Source: Porogramme epimiltina (Eukaryota; Basidiomycota; Agaricomycetes; Polyporales; Polyporaceae). From it: 50,963 nucleotides of DNA. Below are positions 11,165 through 22,801 of this stretch, one piece after another (the first letter of the stretch is position 1; each line of letters opens with the position of its first letter). Both the position numbers and the translations under genes were made by a program. Under the pieces are notes generated by a model. The model was not told where the DNA came from. It saw nothing but the letters and a program-made list of their open reading frames with translations, and did no database searches. Where the stretch lies: positions 1-50,963 of the forward strand of contig FTLJ01000611.1 of assembly GCA_900155495.1 (NCBI GenBank), in the 5' to 3' direction.

Positions 11165-12158
11165 ATGTCGGAGATGCGTACAACTCATACAAGCACAACT
11201 GCACTCACATTCGAGCCCAGCGAAACATCATCCAATTGCACGCAAAACTCAGCGATGCCAAAAGCACCAAACAGGTATGTGTTGCCTATGATCGTCAGGC
11301 CCGCGCCCTCTCCTCACATTTGTTGTAGCCGTAGGACCAGAGCACAGCGTCTTGCTCAAACGCAGCCTATCCCGTCTATATCCTCGCGCGTGAAGCCTGA
11401 GCCGGCCACCGAGGCTACAGCAGGGCCCGGCCCATCGACAGTTCAGAATAGGAGGACATCTAGGTGCGCCGAGGCGATTGTGCTGGCCTCTCCGAGCTCA
11501 TCGGTGGTCGTTTGTAGGCGCAACACCTCCCAAGCTGCTGTGGATAGTAGCTCAAGGCCGACGCACACGTACAACCTTCGGTACGCCACCTCCCCCACAC
11601 ACCCCTACAGGCCCGTCTCACGCGCCCCTCCCCCCCTCCAGACACCGCCGAGGAGGAGACGCCACGACCGCGCAGCGCGCAGCCTCCCTCCAGCGCGTCG
11701 AGGACGCCTACGCGCACGACACCGCGGCGGAGCGCGCCGCGACCGAGGCGAAGCGCCGCCCGTACACGCACGCGCGGCACGCGCTGCACCGCGCGCACGG
11801 CGTGTGGCCGTCCGACGCGCTCCTCTCGTTCGTCGGCGAGTGCACGCGCCCGTGCGGCGCGCTCGCGCCGGGGGCGACGCGCCGCCCCGCGTACGCGCGC
11901 TGGGCGGCGCTGCGCCCCGCTGCACAGGCGGAGCTGGGGCGCGTGCTCGGGCACCGCGCGGAGCTGCGGGTGCGCTTGGTCGAGGAGGAGACGTGGATGC
12001 GCTTGTGGGAGCTGAAGCGGCGGGAGGGCGCGAAGCGGGTGCGCGCGGAGTGGGGGGAGGTGCGGTGGGAGTCGTTCCGCCGCTCGTGGCGGGTGCTGCA
12101 CTCGTGGAAGGAGCACGCGGGCGTGTCGGCTGTGCGAAAACACGAACCGGCCGACTAG
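11165..12158 (+). CDS. Unknown four-exon protein, Trp/Arg-rich C-terminus
   Basis: Exons 11165-11274, 11329-11463, 11518-11580 and 11642-12158 give 274 residues. All three introns (54, 54 and 61 bp) have good GT-AG ends and all lie in phase 2, which links the short early exons to the long last one without a stop; that is the main evidence that it is real. The N-terminal ~100 residues are Ser/Thr/Pro-rich and probably disordered. The C-terminal ~170 residues are alanine/arginine-rich and helical-looking (RVEDAYAHDTAAERAATEAK), with a Trp-rich end (EEETWMRLWELKRR, then RWESFRRSW). I recognise no family; an HMG- or coiled-coil-like fold is conceivable but unproven. Extreme GC in the last exon gives long open frames in other phases, so the frame choice rests on the splice joins. 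Convergent with DUF1776. Confidence 0.6.
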
Positions 12159-12332
12159 GCGCACATGTCCGGAAGTGAGGGAAGAGGAGTGTATAGCTGA
12201 ACTGGGTGGATGGGTGTTTAGGAGTACAAGTGGGCAGTGATGATACAAGCAATGTACAAATATCTCCTACACTACGAGCGAACGTGAAGCTATCGGCAAA
12301 ACAAGCATAACTTACAAAATGCCATGACGAGC

Positions 12333-14352
12333 TCAAGCAGCAGCCTCAGAAGGCTTACTCTTCAAGCTCACCCACGACTCGCCAACCCCGGACCCGTACC
12401 CTCCCTCGTTACTCTCCACGTCTGCTTCACTGCCCGCCTCTGATATCTCACGATCGCTGTCGGTACCTTCGTGAGATTTCTCGGTGACAGCAGCGGACGG
12501 TGCCGGGGGCTGAGAAGCGGGCTGGACGGGAGCAACGGGAGGAGGGATCGCTACTCGCGGCGGGACAGGGAGGAGGGCATTGCGGATCGAGAAGAGGATG
12601 TACGGGATGTTGAGGAGTGCGTCAAGAACGATGGCGGGGAGTTGAGCTGCTAGGGCATATGTGCGTGCTGTGTCATCATCGTCAAATATATGCACCTCGG
12701 CCATCGAAGATAAGACACGTACCACCAGCCCCGACTACGACCCGGTCCCCAAAAACGAACTCGCGCATCCGTCCCAAGCTCATACATACCCCGACGGCCG
12801 AGCACCGCCGCTCGCCCTTCCGCCCGTTGCTCACAACATCCACCACGGTATGAACGAACGCCGACACGTCGCTGGGCGTGCGCGACGGCGCCCCATGCTC
12901 GAGCAGCGACACAAACGCCGCGCCGTACGCCGCCTGCTCGCCCGGCGTCCACTCCTCGAGCACCTCAAGCGCCGCACCGCGCTCGCCCGCGTCGAGCGCA
13001 GGGCCGACGGCGCCGACGTCCACGACGACGACCTTGATGTTGCGCATCGCGTCCGCGGCGTCTGCAGCGGACGAGGCCGCGGACGCGCGGAGCTCGCGCC
13101 GGAGGACCTCGACGGCGCGCAGCGTCGCGGCGGCGCTCATCGCTTGTGCGCCCGCGAAGGGGAGCCCGACGCGCGCGTCGGTCGCGGGGAGGCAGACGAC
13201 GATGCTGTGCTTGCCCGTGCCGTTCGCGAGGGCGTCGCGTGCGCGCGCTGGGGAGGAGCGGAGGAGGGGCAGGAGCGCTTGGAAGACCTGTAGCGGGGTG
13301 ATGTGCGTCGCTTGGAGGTAGGTGAGGTAGGATGCGCGGAAGTTGAGGTGCTCGAGCGGGCCAGGCGGCGGTGGGGCCGCAGCGGAGGGGAGGGTGAGGA
13401 GAGAGACAACGGAGTGGACGAAGAGGTGGGCAGACGAGGCTGCGTGGGGGTCGCCTGCGGCTGTGATTGGGAAACGGCGGGACATGGTGGAGGCGAGGGA
13501 GCGGAGGAAGTAGGGGATCATTTCAGGCTGGTGTATGTGCGTTATTCGGGGCAACGCCTCAAACAGTGAGAAAAGGGACGCACCTCTGTCGGGTCTAGGA
13601 CCAACGCGCGGACATATCCATGGCACTTTCCTTCGACTTCGTCTACGGCCTCCGGAGTAGAAACACTAGTTATGACGATATAGCCTTTCTTCTCCAGATC
13701 GAGGATCAGGGGAAGACCGAGAGGAGAGTCTCCTCCAAGTACAACTGGGAAACGAAAATGGTAAGCACACTACATAGCTAACAATGTACGTCATAGAAGA
13801 CGGGTATGGGAGACGGTAAAGCTTCATTGCAGTGCGGATTAACAGGGAAGCCATAGGACGGACCCGCGAACGTGATCGCGGATGCCAAGGACGGCCGGCC
13901 TCTCGCATGAGATGTGAACTCAAGTACTCACCGATAACTTGTCTTCTCTCTGTATTGGCAACGGCCGTGGCATGCTTGCGCCCTCCCACTCTTGTCCTAT
14001 GTCTTAGTCGAGGCGAAGCGTAGCCAACGAGCAACCCCGCGCCGAGGACGCTTACTCCCAGGCCTGCAATCGTCCACGGATGATCGGCGACCCAATCGGC
14101 GGCATCTTCGAAAAAGCTCTTCGGAGGCGGGGGCGGCGGAGGGGGCGGAGGCACCTCAAAGGCACCGAGCCCCTTCAAGGTTGCAGGCACCGCCTGAGGA
14201 CTGTGTCGGAGGACATCTTGCCAGAGCCGATGGATGGCCTCGGAGACCCTTGGGAGATCGGGGGTGGCAGCGGAGAGAGAGGAGACGACGAGCTCTTCGA
14301 CGCTCTTGAGGTAGTCCTCGATCTGCTCTATCGTGGGGAGCACGGCGGGCAT
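12333..14352 (-). CDS. DUF1776 family protein (SDR-like)
   Basis: Four exons: 14352-13932, 13744-13584, 13527-12723 and 12667-12333; introns of 187, 56 and 55 bp; 573 residues. It matches the fungal DUF1776 family (yeast YNL181W-like): an N-terminal helical part, a run of ten prolines (residues 68-77), one likely membrane helix at about 92-112 (WTIAGLGVSVLGAGLLVGY), then a Rossmann-like start VVLGGDSPLGLPLILDLEKKGY and a C-terminal helix YALAAQLPAIVLDALL. The family is distantly related to short-chain dehydrogenases, but no enzymatic activity is established as far as I know and I see no clear YxxxK catalytic pair. Probably membrane-anchored. The first intron is long for this locus. An acidic tail ends the protein. 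Divergent from the TLC gene across 729 bp. Confidence 0.8.
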
Positions 14353-15081
14353 CGTCGGTGAGTGGCTTTGGGCTGTGGCCGAGGGCGAGCAGCGAGTTAT
14401 GGAGGCGAGAGCATGAGAGCCGCGTTTCCGTCCGGCGCGGTCTCTGGACCGCCGTGCCGCGGCCCCGGCGAGAACGCGTCGGCGGCGGCCCAAGGGCGTC
14501 TAAAATGGGCGAAGGTGCCCGAGGTCTCATCTCCATTTGGCTCAGACAGCTCTCGCTTCGCGCTACTCAACGCTTGGTCGACGATTCTAGTCTCACCACT
14601 CGCTATCCATATCCAGCTGCCTCGCCCCTAGGATGGAGGAGGACCTCCCTCTTGGACCGCTATCCCACAAGCCACGCCCAACGACGCACGTGACCGTGTC
14701 GACCGGATGACCCCTGGCACTCGTACGACGCGGTAAGGAGGGATGACGCGACGACGAAAGAGACGGACGCCGACGGACAGACCTCCGCCGGAACGCAGCT
14801 GGAACGCGTGTGGACTCGGGTGCGCACACGAGTCGACTTGTACACGCACCCTCACTTCGAGCCTTCTCTGACTCTGACCTTACCTCTCGCAGTCGCCCCC
14901 GTCCCATCGAGGGTGTCTAACCGACTCCGGAGTCAATCAGCGCAGGCACGTTCGTGACTGCCCCCTCCGCGGCTGCGTCTCCGTCGGCGACTTTACGTGC
15001 GTCACCTCAGCCTTCCTGTCTCGACGTTCTCAAGCCCCTTGCCTTTCTAGACGCCAGCACGAACTCCTAAAATACGGCACC
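14353..15081. other. Divergent promoter region, DUF1776 / TLC genes
   Basis: GC-rich and C/T-rich towards 15060, as expected of fungal 5'UTRs. No gene recognised; open frames on both strands are low complexity. Confidence 0.5.
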
Positions 15082-16371
15082 ATGTATGTCCCCGAGCCCG
15101 TCCCGGTCTCCGCCACCATGGCCCTCCCTCTCGCCCCCTTCCTCAGTCGTGTCGCCCAGCCCTTCGCGGACCTCTTCCATCTCCCCCACCTCCCCGACCA
15201 CTTCCCCACCCTCTTCTATGCATTCCTCGCCTTCACCACCCTCCACCTCTTCATCTCGCCTTTCCTCAGCGCCCGAATCTTCCCCATTAGCTATGGCAAA
15301 CTTAGGAGCAAACGCGCTGTCAATCAATGGTCAGTAAGCTCCCACTCTCGGCTTCTGTACGCTTCCGCTGAACCTTGAACGCCCTTAGGAACATTCAGGT
15401 CGTTTCGCTTCTCCACGTATTCATTGTCTTGCCCTTGGCAGTGAGCTGCTTTGGCTCGGAGACGCTCAAGGCTGATAAGTTGTGGGGATGGGATGAGAGA
15501 GTGGGTACTACTGTTGCCGTGGCTTGCGGGTAAGTCCTAGTTACCTGTCGCGTCGCACCCCTCCTGCTGAGCGCGCTCCCCTTCTCCCCCTCCATTCTCT
15601 ACGTCAAGTTACTTCTTCTGGGACGCGTTGGATGCCGCAATCAACTTCGATGACCTTGGTTTCCTCATCCATGGTGCGTCTCATGTATCCTATCCCGAAC
15701 AGGGGACTCTCGTTTGACACACTGCATATATAGGTGTATCGTGCTTTACCCTCTACATGATGACTTTCGTGAGTATCTACAACTCATACCAGCAGAGCGT
15801 TTTGTCTCACGAGTACCCTTTGCCCTCAGCGTCCTTTCCTCGGGTACTTCGCGCCGCGCTTCCTATCATGGGAACTGTGCGTACAGATTCGAGGCTTCTC
15901 TCCACGAGTCTGGGCATCTGACCTTCCAACTTACCTGCAGGAGTACGATCTTCCTCAACATCCACCGCTTCCTCGACAAGACTGGCTACACGGGAAGCAG
16001 GGCGCAGTGGATCAACGGCGTCGTCCTCCTCTCGACCTTCTTCTCCGTCCGGATCCTCTACGGCTGGTATCTCACCATCGACTTCATGCGCGCACTCTTC
16101 GCTGCGCGCGAGGAGCTCTCGGACTTCTACCTCGTCATCTTCGTCCTCGGCAACCTCACCCTCAACTCGCTCAACCTCATCTGGTCGGTCTTGCTTCCCC
16201 CGCGGCTCACGTGCACGAACTCTATGCTGACGTGCCGTACGCGTGTGTAGGTTCTACAAGATGATCTTCGCGGTCCGCAAGCGCTTCGACGGCGAGACGA
16301 AACCTCTGCGCGATACCCCCGCGGCCGCCCCCGCCAACGGCGCCTCCGACGAGAACGGCGCGGCCCACTGA
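15082..16371 (+). CDS. TLC-domain membrane protein (TMEM56-like)
   Basis: Seven exons: 15082-15329, 15389-15529, 15609-15673, 15734-15768, 15830-15876, 15941-16183 and 16251-16371; 299 residues. Several hydrophobic segments are visible: LFYAFLAFTTLHLFISPF, IQVVSLLHVFIVLPLAV, CFTLYMMTF, VVLLSTFFSVRILYGW and FYLVIFVLGNLTLNSLNLIW. The segment FLSWELSTIFLNIHRFLDKTG is typical of TLC (TRAM/LAG1/CLN8) proteins of the TMEM56 group. Family knowledge places such proteins in ER or other membranes with roles in lipid handling; ceramide synthase itself is unlikely because the Lag1 double-His motif is not seen. An in-frame ATG at 15118 in an ideal CCACCATGG context may be the real start, shortening the protein by 12 residues. 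The short hydrophilic tail is cytosolic-looking. Confidence 0.82.
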
Positions 16372-17080
16372 TTGCGACGCCCGCCCGCTGCCGCCATGCA
16401 TCTGCGCGCCGGCCACCATCACCACTGCGACATCCGCTGCGTCGCGTCGCGCGGATTGGAGTTGATGGCTGTGACGCGTGGGCTGACATATACCACACCA
16501 AGCGTACGAGTACATAGATACGGGCTAATTGTTGTCTTTTTACCGCTGTCCAGATCCCCCAGTGCTTCTGTGCGATGTACGACAGGCCGCAGCTGTAATG
16601 AGACGCGCTTCAGGACACTCCATATCATCTCAACGATATTCTCTCCAGCTTGTGATGAAGGACACCTCGTGCCAACGTCTTTGCAAACATCATGCTGCGT
16701 TGTGAAGGTACTGGCCTCCTGTTTACCTCCTGTGGTTATTCGTTTGTTTGATACGCTCTGACGATGCTGAATGCTGCTATTCTTGGAAATCCTAGGAGCG
16801 CGTTCTCTTGATGACTGTGCCCGGAAGCGTGAAAGTGCGCTTTGGTAGCTCTGGCAGCCTTCGCAGACTGCTGCAGGGTCATATGCGCCGGTCCGCGTGC
16901 TGCGGTAATCGTGTTTGGAAACACTTACCTTTCTGCGCGACTGAATAAGAGTGCTCTCAAGAGTTCAGCCTCTCTGCCCCCGTACGTCGTCCGCCCCTCG
17001 CCTAGAGCCCCCTTTCGCTGACTCGACCCAGTCCTATTTCCCTATTCCTCCTGCTACCCTCTTCTCTTCGCTTCCTAAAG
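16372..17080. other. Intergenic between TLC gene and C2H2-RING gene
   Basis: The 3'UTR side of the TLC gene, then AT-richer sequence and a C/T-rich leader before 17081. No supported gene. Confidence 0.5.
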
Positions 17081-19168
17081 ATGGAGGACCCTATAGCCGA
17101 CCCCAACGAATCGCGCTACACCCCCGCGCGGTGCTACGAATGCAAGGAGCTCTTCGCCTCGTACCCCGGGTGCGCGGCGCACGCGCGGCAGACGGGCCAC
17201 AAGCCCGACCCCGCGTACTTCTGCATGCGCCCGGATTGCAGCGGGACCTTCATGGACATCCGGACGCGCAGGCAGCACCTCAAGCGGTGGCGCCACGGCG
17301 ATGACGCCCAGGAGGAGTGGGCGCCGGAGGAGCGCGCTGGGGCCCCCGCGCTTGTGCCCGCAGTGTCGGAGGGGGGCGCGGGGGCGGCGGGCCAGCCGGC
17401 GCGGGGCGTCGCGCCACCGCCGCCGCGGGAGCAGGTGGCCGTCTCGCCGTCTGCGCGGGGCATCGTCCTGCCTGCGCGGGGCGCCGCTCCGCCTGTCCTG
17501 GTACGGGCGCCCGTCCAGACGCCGGTGCCGACGAGGACACCGATTGCGGAGGGGCAGGAGATCGTTGGGAAAGGGTCGACTAGAGGCGGCGCGCAGGGTG
17601 CCGTTCTGCCGCAGCGGAACGTCGCCCGGGCGGGGGTGGTGGGGACCGGAGGTACCGCGGAGGCCCGTGCTGAGGCAGGCCCGGCGAGGAGCGCGGGTGG
17701 TGCTGCGGCTGGGAATGGTGCTCCGGTGAGCGTGTTTCTTGTGCTTCTCGCAGCCCCTGGCTCTAGCTTACTCCCCTACTTGTCACGCTAGCCCAGCAAT
17801 CCCGGGCCTCCCGCGGAATGCACCAAATGCAAAGCCCAGTTCCCGTCTGGAGAGCTGCTGCAGAAGCACTTCGATGACTCTGACCTGCACCCGAATTGTG
17901 GCTGCGGGATGGGGTTTATGAACTTGGGCGCGTGGGCTGAGGTAGGTGCCGCCGGGAGTATGTGGGTCCAGGATACGACGTGACTGAAATGTCTGGGTGC
18001 AGCACAAGAAGCGGTGCCCTCCGCCTAGAACCGGGCTTGCCGCTACCAACAGGGTGAACGGCGTCCCGCCAGCAGTGAGCAGTGCGCCGCGCGCTGCTCC
18101 CAAAGTCCCGGGAACGAGCTCTCTCGAGGTAGAGCTCAAGAAGTATGGTGCTCCTGCACCGCCTCCAATCGCTCCGGAAAAGCCTGCAGAAGTGGTATGA
18201 CATCCGGTCAGATGCATGTACGGCGCGCAGCTGAGTGCTCTTCCAGATACAGCCCGCCGTGTCAGTCAATGGGCAGAGCAAGACCGCACCTACAACAGTT
18301 CTGGCTCCGCCGCCGAGCCTGGGCCCACGACCCCCGTCTCCCCACTCCGACTGGTCCGGTTTGGGAAAACCCTTGTCAGACACCGAGTAGGCCTACATAA
18401 CATCCTCCAGCTCGAGTGCCATATCTTACACTCCACCTCGCTTATCAGATCCGTGCCCGGCTCTCCGGACAGAGTTATGAGCCCTGCGGCGTCAAAGGTA
18501 CTCACCGAGCAGACGCCCCACGTGGTCCAAGCTCTAGAAGACAGAACCGTAAAGTCCCTCGCCGAGTACTCGGCGCCCACGAAGAGCCGCCCGAGCGCGG
18601 TTGCCCCGCCGCAGGTCCTGATCGTGTTCCCATACCGTTCTTGGACATTGAACTTACCTTGCTGCAATTTCAGCTCAACGGGACTGCAGAACACGCGCTC
18701 GACCACGCAGATCCTCTCGCGGCCTCGCGGCGGAGGGCGACTTCGATCCTCAGCACGGCCAGCACGAGGGACCGCCAATACTACACGGATACCCCTCCGA
18801 TAGGCACTCCAATGGACTCACCCCCAGAAACCCCTCCGCTCGTCACTCCGCCGATGTTCCTGCCTCCCCAGAAGCTGCGCCCTTCAGCGGCTGTGGAGGC
18901 GCTGCACGCTGCTGCTGTCGCGTCTGCGCCTCCAGAGCTGAGCTTCCACTGCCGCGCGTGCCTGCAGAACCCATGTCGGGACCCCGTCACGACTATCTGC
19001 GGCCACCTGTTCTGTGCAGAGTATGTGGTTCACTCGCTGCTCGTTGAGTCAGATATCTTACGCGACTGTGCCGCATCCTGTAGGTGTCTTTTCAAGGCTT
19101 TACACTCAACGGGGGCTTGTCCCGCCTGCAAGAGCGTGTTCTTCGTGAAGATGCATGTAGATGTCTAA
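17081..19168 (+). CDS. C2H2-like finger / C3HC4 RING protein, copy 1
   Basis: Seven exons: 17081-17725, 17792-17941, 18003-18194, 18247-18386, 18449-18614, 18674-19020 and 19084-19168; 574 residues. The N-terminus has two finger-like units (CYECKELF...HARQTGH and FCMRPDCSGTF...H). A Gly/Ala/Pro-rich linker follows, then CTKCKAQF...KHFDDSDLH and a CGCGMGF...HKKRC unit encoded across an intron. After a disordered middle, a perfect RING is assembled over the last two exons: C524, C527, C540, H542, C545, C548, C559, C562 (CGHLFCAEC and CPAC). Family knowledge makes it a probable E3 ubiquitin ligase; the fingers could bind DNA, RNA or a protein partner. It has a tandem paralogue 0.8 kb downstream with matching intron positions. 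I know no named family with this architecture. The third and fourth introns are the least certain. Confidence 0.72.
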
Positions 19169-20008
19169 GAAGGTCGACGTCTTGCAAAGCGGACCAGGTG
19201 ACGTGTCTGGTGCAGGAATGCCACTGGTGTCATAATATTTTCGACCAAGGTTGTCGTGATGTAATACACTGCGCGCATGCCAACGTACCGCATCTACATT
19301 GTAATGCATGATTGTGATTGTAGGAGAGATGACCGTCGCCTCTCCTTTTATCATTTCATTTCTTCTCAGACACTCACGACATGTTGCCTAAGTGGAGCCA
19401 CTGGGCATTATGGTAGACATTGCCGCATTTTCCTGGAAATGCCAAACAGCCGGGACAATGTGTACTCTCACCAGCTATCAGCCTGTTATCCCTAGCATAG
19501 CTGTGGATGTGGCTTTCGCCGGTGGAAGGTGCAGAAGCAGTGCCTGGTCTCGTACCAAGACCTTCTCTGCCAGCAGAGAGATTTGTGCTGAAGCTAAAAC
19601 AGTGCCCCCCATGTGTATTGCCGACGGTCGTAGCGCCGAAGTGCTGCTTGCAGGCGAGTCTGTCACGTGACGTGTTGACGCACCAGAAGCACGAAGCATG
19701 TTGCTGCGGTAGTTGGAAAAGGGCTACATGATGCGAAGGCGGTCTCACGGATGGCTCCGCCGTTCGACGATATCGGAGCTCCGCGCTTCTGCCAATTCAT
19801 GGTAGCGCACGTCTAGGTGGGTTTTTAGCACCATAATTTTCTCAATTTTCTCTCAACACCGCCGAGAACGGAGAGCTAACGCACGATTTTATAGCGTCCC
19901 AACTTGAAGTCGAATCCTAAGAACATTCAATCTCGAGTAGTCCTCCGCATCTAGGTACTGGCCTCTAGTGTTCCTTGTGACTCTCTCAATATCGGCCTAG
20001 GCCTTATC
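19169..20008. other. Spacer between C2H2-RING paralogues, possible relic
   Basis: 840 bp with no intact gene. Around 19596-19720 the + frame carries a cysteine/histidine cluster (QCPPC, then SRDVLTHQKHEACC) that looks like a degraded finger. It lacks a start, a RING and a clean splice chain, so a decayed third copy is only a suggestion. Confidence 0.35.
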
Positions 20009-21631
20009 ATGGCACCCCCCGTAAGATGCAATGAATGTCGCCGCATTTTCAAGGCGCTCCCTGCTCTGGAGCAGCACGCCAAGGACAAGGGCCATGATCA
20101 TACTCCCCCATATTTCTGCCCCTTGGATACTTGTGACATGGCATTTGAGAGCCGGAAGTCGAGAGACAGCCACGTTTATACCCTCAAACATCATCTACAA
20201 GTGGCAAAGGCAGAGGAAGAATCATCGTCTGAAGCACCTGAAACCGAGGAAAGGTCACCCAGTCCAGCATATCCTGTGCCGAATCTGCATACTAGTGTCT
20301 CAAAAGACCCAGTCTTTCAGGTACCGTCCGCTCATCGGTTCAGGTTCTGTTGCTGACTGATGCTTGGAACTTCCCGTTATCAAGACATGGGGGGCTCCAG
20401 CGAGCTTTGTTGTATGTAACAAGTGTAATATCAGGTTCCACTCGGAAGAAACGTTGCAGAAACACTACGCCGAGTCTGCGGTGCACCCCCCTGCGTGTCG
20501 CACATGCGGACAGGCATTTGAGACCCTCGTAGTTTGGGCCAACGTAAGCAGTCCTCGAGTTCCCAGTGATCCGTTGAATTAACTCCCATGTCGGACAAAG
20601 CACAAGAAAGGATGCCCCCCTCCGCGCAATTCTAATGTTCCTAAGGTAGAGAGTCAACGTGAGCCCTCAGGAAGCATATCACGCGCTGGAGGGCAGGGAA
20701 GTTCTATGGCCGCAGCCCCTGTCGCGCCTCGACGCGAAGTAAGGCTTTCTTGGGTAATATGCTCGTTCTGGAGGTCTGCGAACAGTGTACTGAGAACTCC
20801 GGTAGAGCGCCGCAAGCACCTCATCAATCACTGCCGGCAACTCCATCGTCGAGGTCGTCGAGACCCACCACATAGACCACTCCAAGGCATCTCCGATGAG
20901 CACGAGAACGTCTACGCCGGCTCCGAGGGGAAGTGAGAACGTGACGTGAGTTTCGACTATCTCATCTGATGTGTAAAATGCTGTCAGCTGATGGCCAGCG
21001 GGAAGAATCCCCCGATCGGTGTCTGTTATGTCCGGGAACATGAGCTCAATGCCGCCTAGTACGCACGCTGAGGATGCAGATCGCGTCCTTCAAGCGCTAC
21101 TAGGTGGGACGGGGGTCGCCTCCGGAACCTCCGATCCCCCTGTCAACAGGGCCGTTGACGCGCGCTCCACTGCGCGTCGGACCGCACCAGTCGCCGAAGA
21201 AGTATGCCCTCGTGTGTGCGCATGGTATGGTTTGTTGACTATTGTGCACTAGCGTCCTCGAAACCCGCGCACCCCGGTTCGTTCTCCGACCCCTTACGAG
21301 AATGCCAGGAACGAGACCTCCACCCCGCTTGGCTTGCGCCCACAGACCGCCACCCGGGCGCGTGCTAACCGTGGTGGGGTACCGCGGCTGTCCTTCCACT
21401 GTAGGGCATGTCTCCGAGACCCGTGTGTCGATCCGGTCACCACCATCTGCGGGCACATGTTTTGCCATAGGTACGCTCTTTCTCAATGTCTTCTCGCGGC
21501 CTTCGCGGGTGCTAACTCAGTTCTCTCTCGGCAACTCCAGTTGTATTGTCCAAGCACTTGCGGATGCTATGTCCTGTCCCGTTTGCCATAAGGTCTTCTT
21601 CATCAGGCTCCATCTGGAGGAATCGATTTGA
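20009..21631 (+). CDS. C2H2-like finger / C3HC4 RING protein, copy 2
   Basis: Seven exons: 20009-20320, 20385-20543, 20601-20738, 20806-20932, 20999-21201, 21253-21470 and 21541-21631; 415 residues. N-terminal fingers CNECRRIF...HAKDKGH and FCPLDTCDMAF...H are followed by CNKCNIRFHSEETLQKHY...H and a CRTCGQAF...HKKGC unit. The C-terminal RING is complete: C363, C366, C379, H381, C384, C387, C398, C401 (CGHMFCHSC, CPVC), with the same spacing as copy 1. Introns fall at the same places as in copy 1 just before HKKxCPPPR and inside the RING after the FC, so the two are tandem duplicates. Copy 2 has a much shorter linker. The intron at 20933-20998 was chosen because it is the only join keeping the frame open. 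Probable E3 ligase; substrate unknown. Confidence 0.7.
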
Positions 21632-22801
21632 TCTGTACGTCTCACATTCCTCCGATCGAGCCTGGATCTCGGTCTGACAGCACAACATCTCTCTGCGCTA
21701 CTTCATGCACGCGGTACACAAGTTCCGAGGCGGCTGCCTCAATAGGAAGGACTATGTTCTATCTTTTGTCGGCGGATTTTGGATAGCAGTGTATTTCGGG
21801 GGCCGTTGGCCTCGAATCATATCTTCTAGCTTCATCACATCCTTGGTCCGCAGGCCAGTGGCGCCATGAGTGGATGACAGTACTGTACGATTTGTGTTTC
21901 AGTGCGTTTGACAGGTGCGAGCGGACCCAGCGAATGTTTATGCTGACCTATCACAAGTGTGCGCATGGCCTTTCCTATAATTTGAGGCATGTATTTTATC
22001 CGTCATCGTGATTCCCAACTTCTAATCCTCTTCTGTGTAGTGCTAGCATTCACCGAAAGCGCTGTTCCGTAATCGCTCCTGTGGCTCCGTGTCAACGTCC
22101 AGTGGCCATCAACAAAAATGGACGGAGAACAGAGACCGGAGTGAGGAACTTGGGAGTTTATCGACCAGCAGCTGAGCGCTCCCTGAGTGATCTCTATGAG
22201 CACGCGAAGCTCACCTGGCATTTATCGATGACATACGTCATTTCCGCAACCTGCAGACGAGCGATCTCGGTCCAGCTTGCCGTCAACACCGTTCCACTGT
22301 TACGTCCTGCAGCGTGAGTTCCAGCCTTGGCTAGCCCACACTCCCTACTAAAGTCTGGACCGTCTGCGCACAGGGGCACTGTACTTGTGCTGCAAGTGCG
22401 GACCATGCGGTCCAACATCACCTAAAGTTAGTGCCGCGCTATCCGCTTCCAACGTAGTGCCATTAAACTCACCTTCTCACGTCTTCAGGGAACTGGCAGA
22501 GGACGCTTGGAATAGGCAAAATTCTGACCAAGAGAAGCTTGGGTCGGAGTTACCAGTAGCACGTCATGCCAAGATTGGGTCGTTAATCCAACTCTCCTGG
22601 AATTCAACGGATGTGCGGTGGCCCATTCGACGACGAGGTCACACGAACTGTCTATGTCGTTGTGACACAACGCGATTTGGTGCGCTATACAAATACCACC
22701 TCCAACAACACGTCTTTCTCACTCAGCCTCCCAGATCCTTCTCGATCACCTTGAGCTACTCTTCCTGTCTCATCTGTATTCTCGTATCCCCGTTGACCGC
22801 C
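21632..22801. other. Intergenic and promoter of P450 copy 1
   Basis: No supported gene. A TATA-like CTATACAAATA at about 22685-22695 lies some 110 nt before the P450 ATG. The open frame that runs upstream of that ATG from about 22385 shows no P450-like sequence and is probably fortuitous. Confidence 0.45.

Noticed and set aside
22385..22801. N-terminal extension of P450 copy 1
   Set aside because: The frame is open but the translation has no P450 features; the ATG at 22802 gives a normal membrane anchor that aligns with copy 2.
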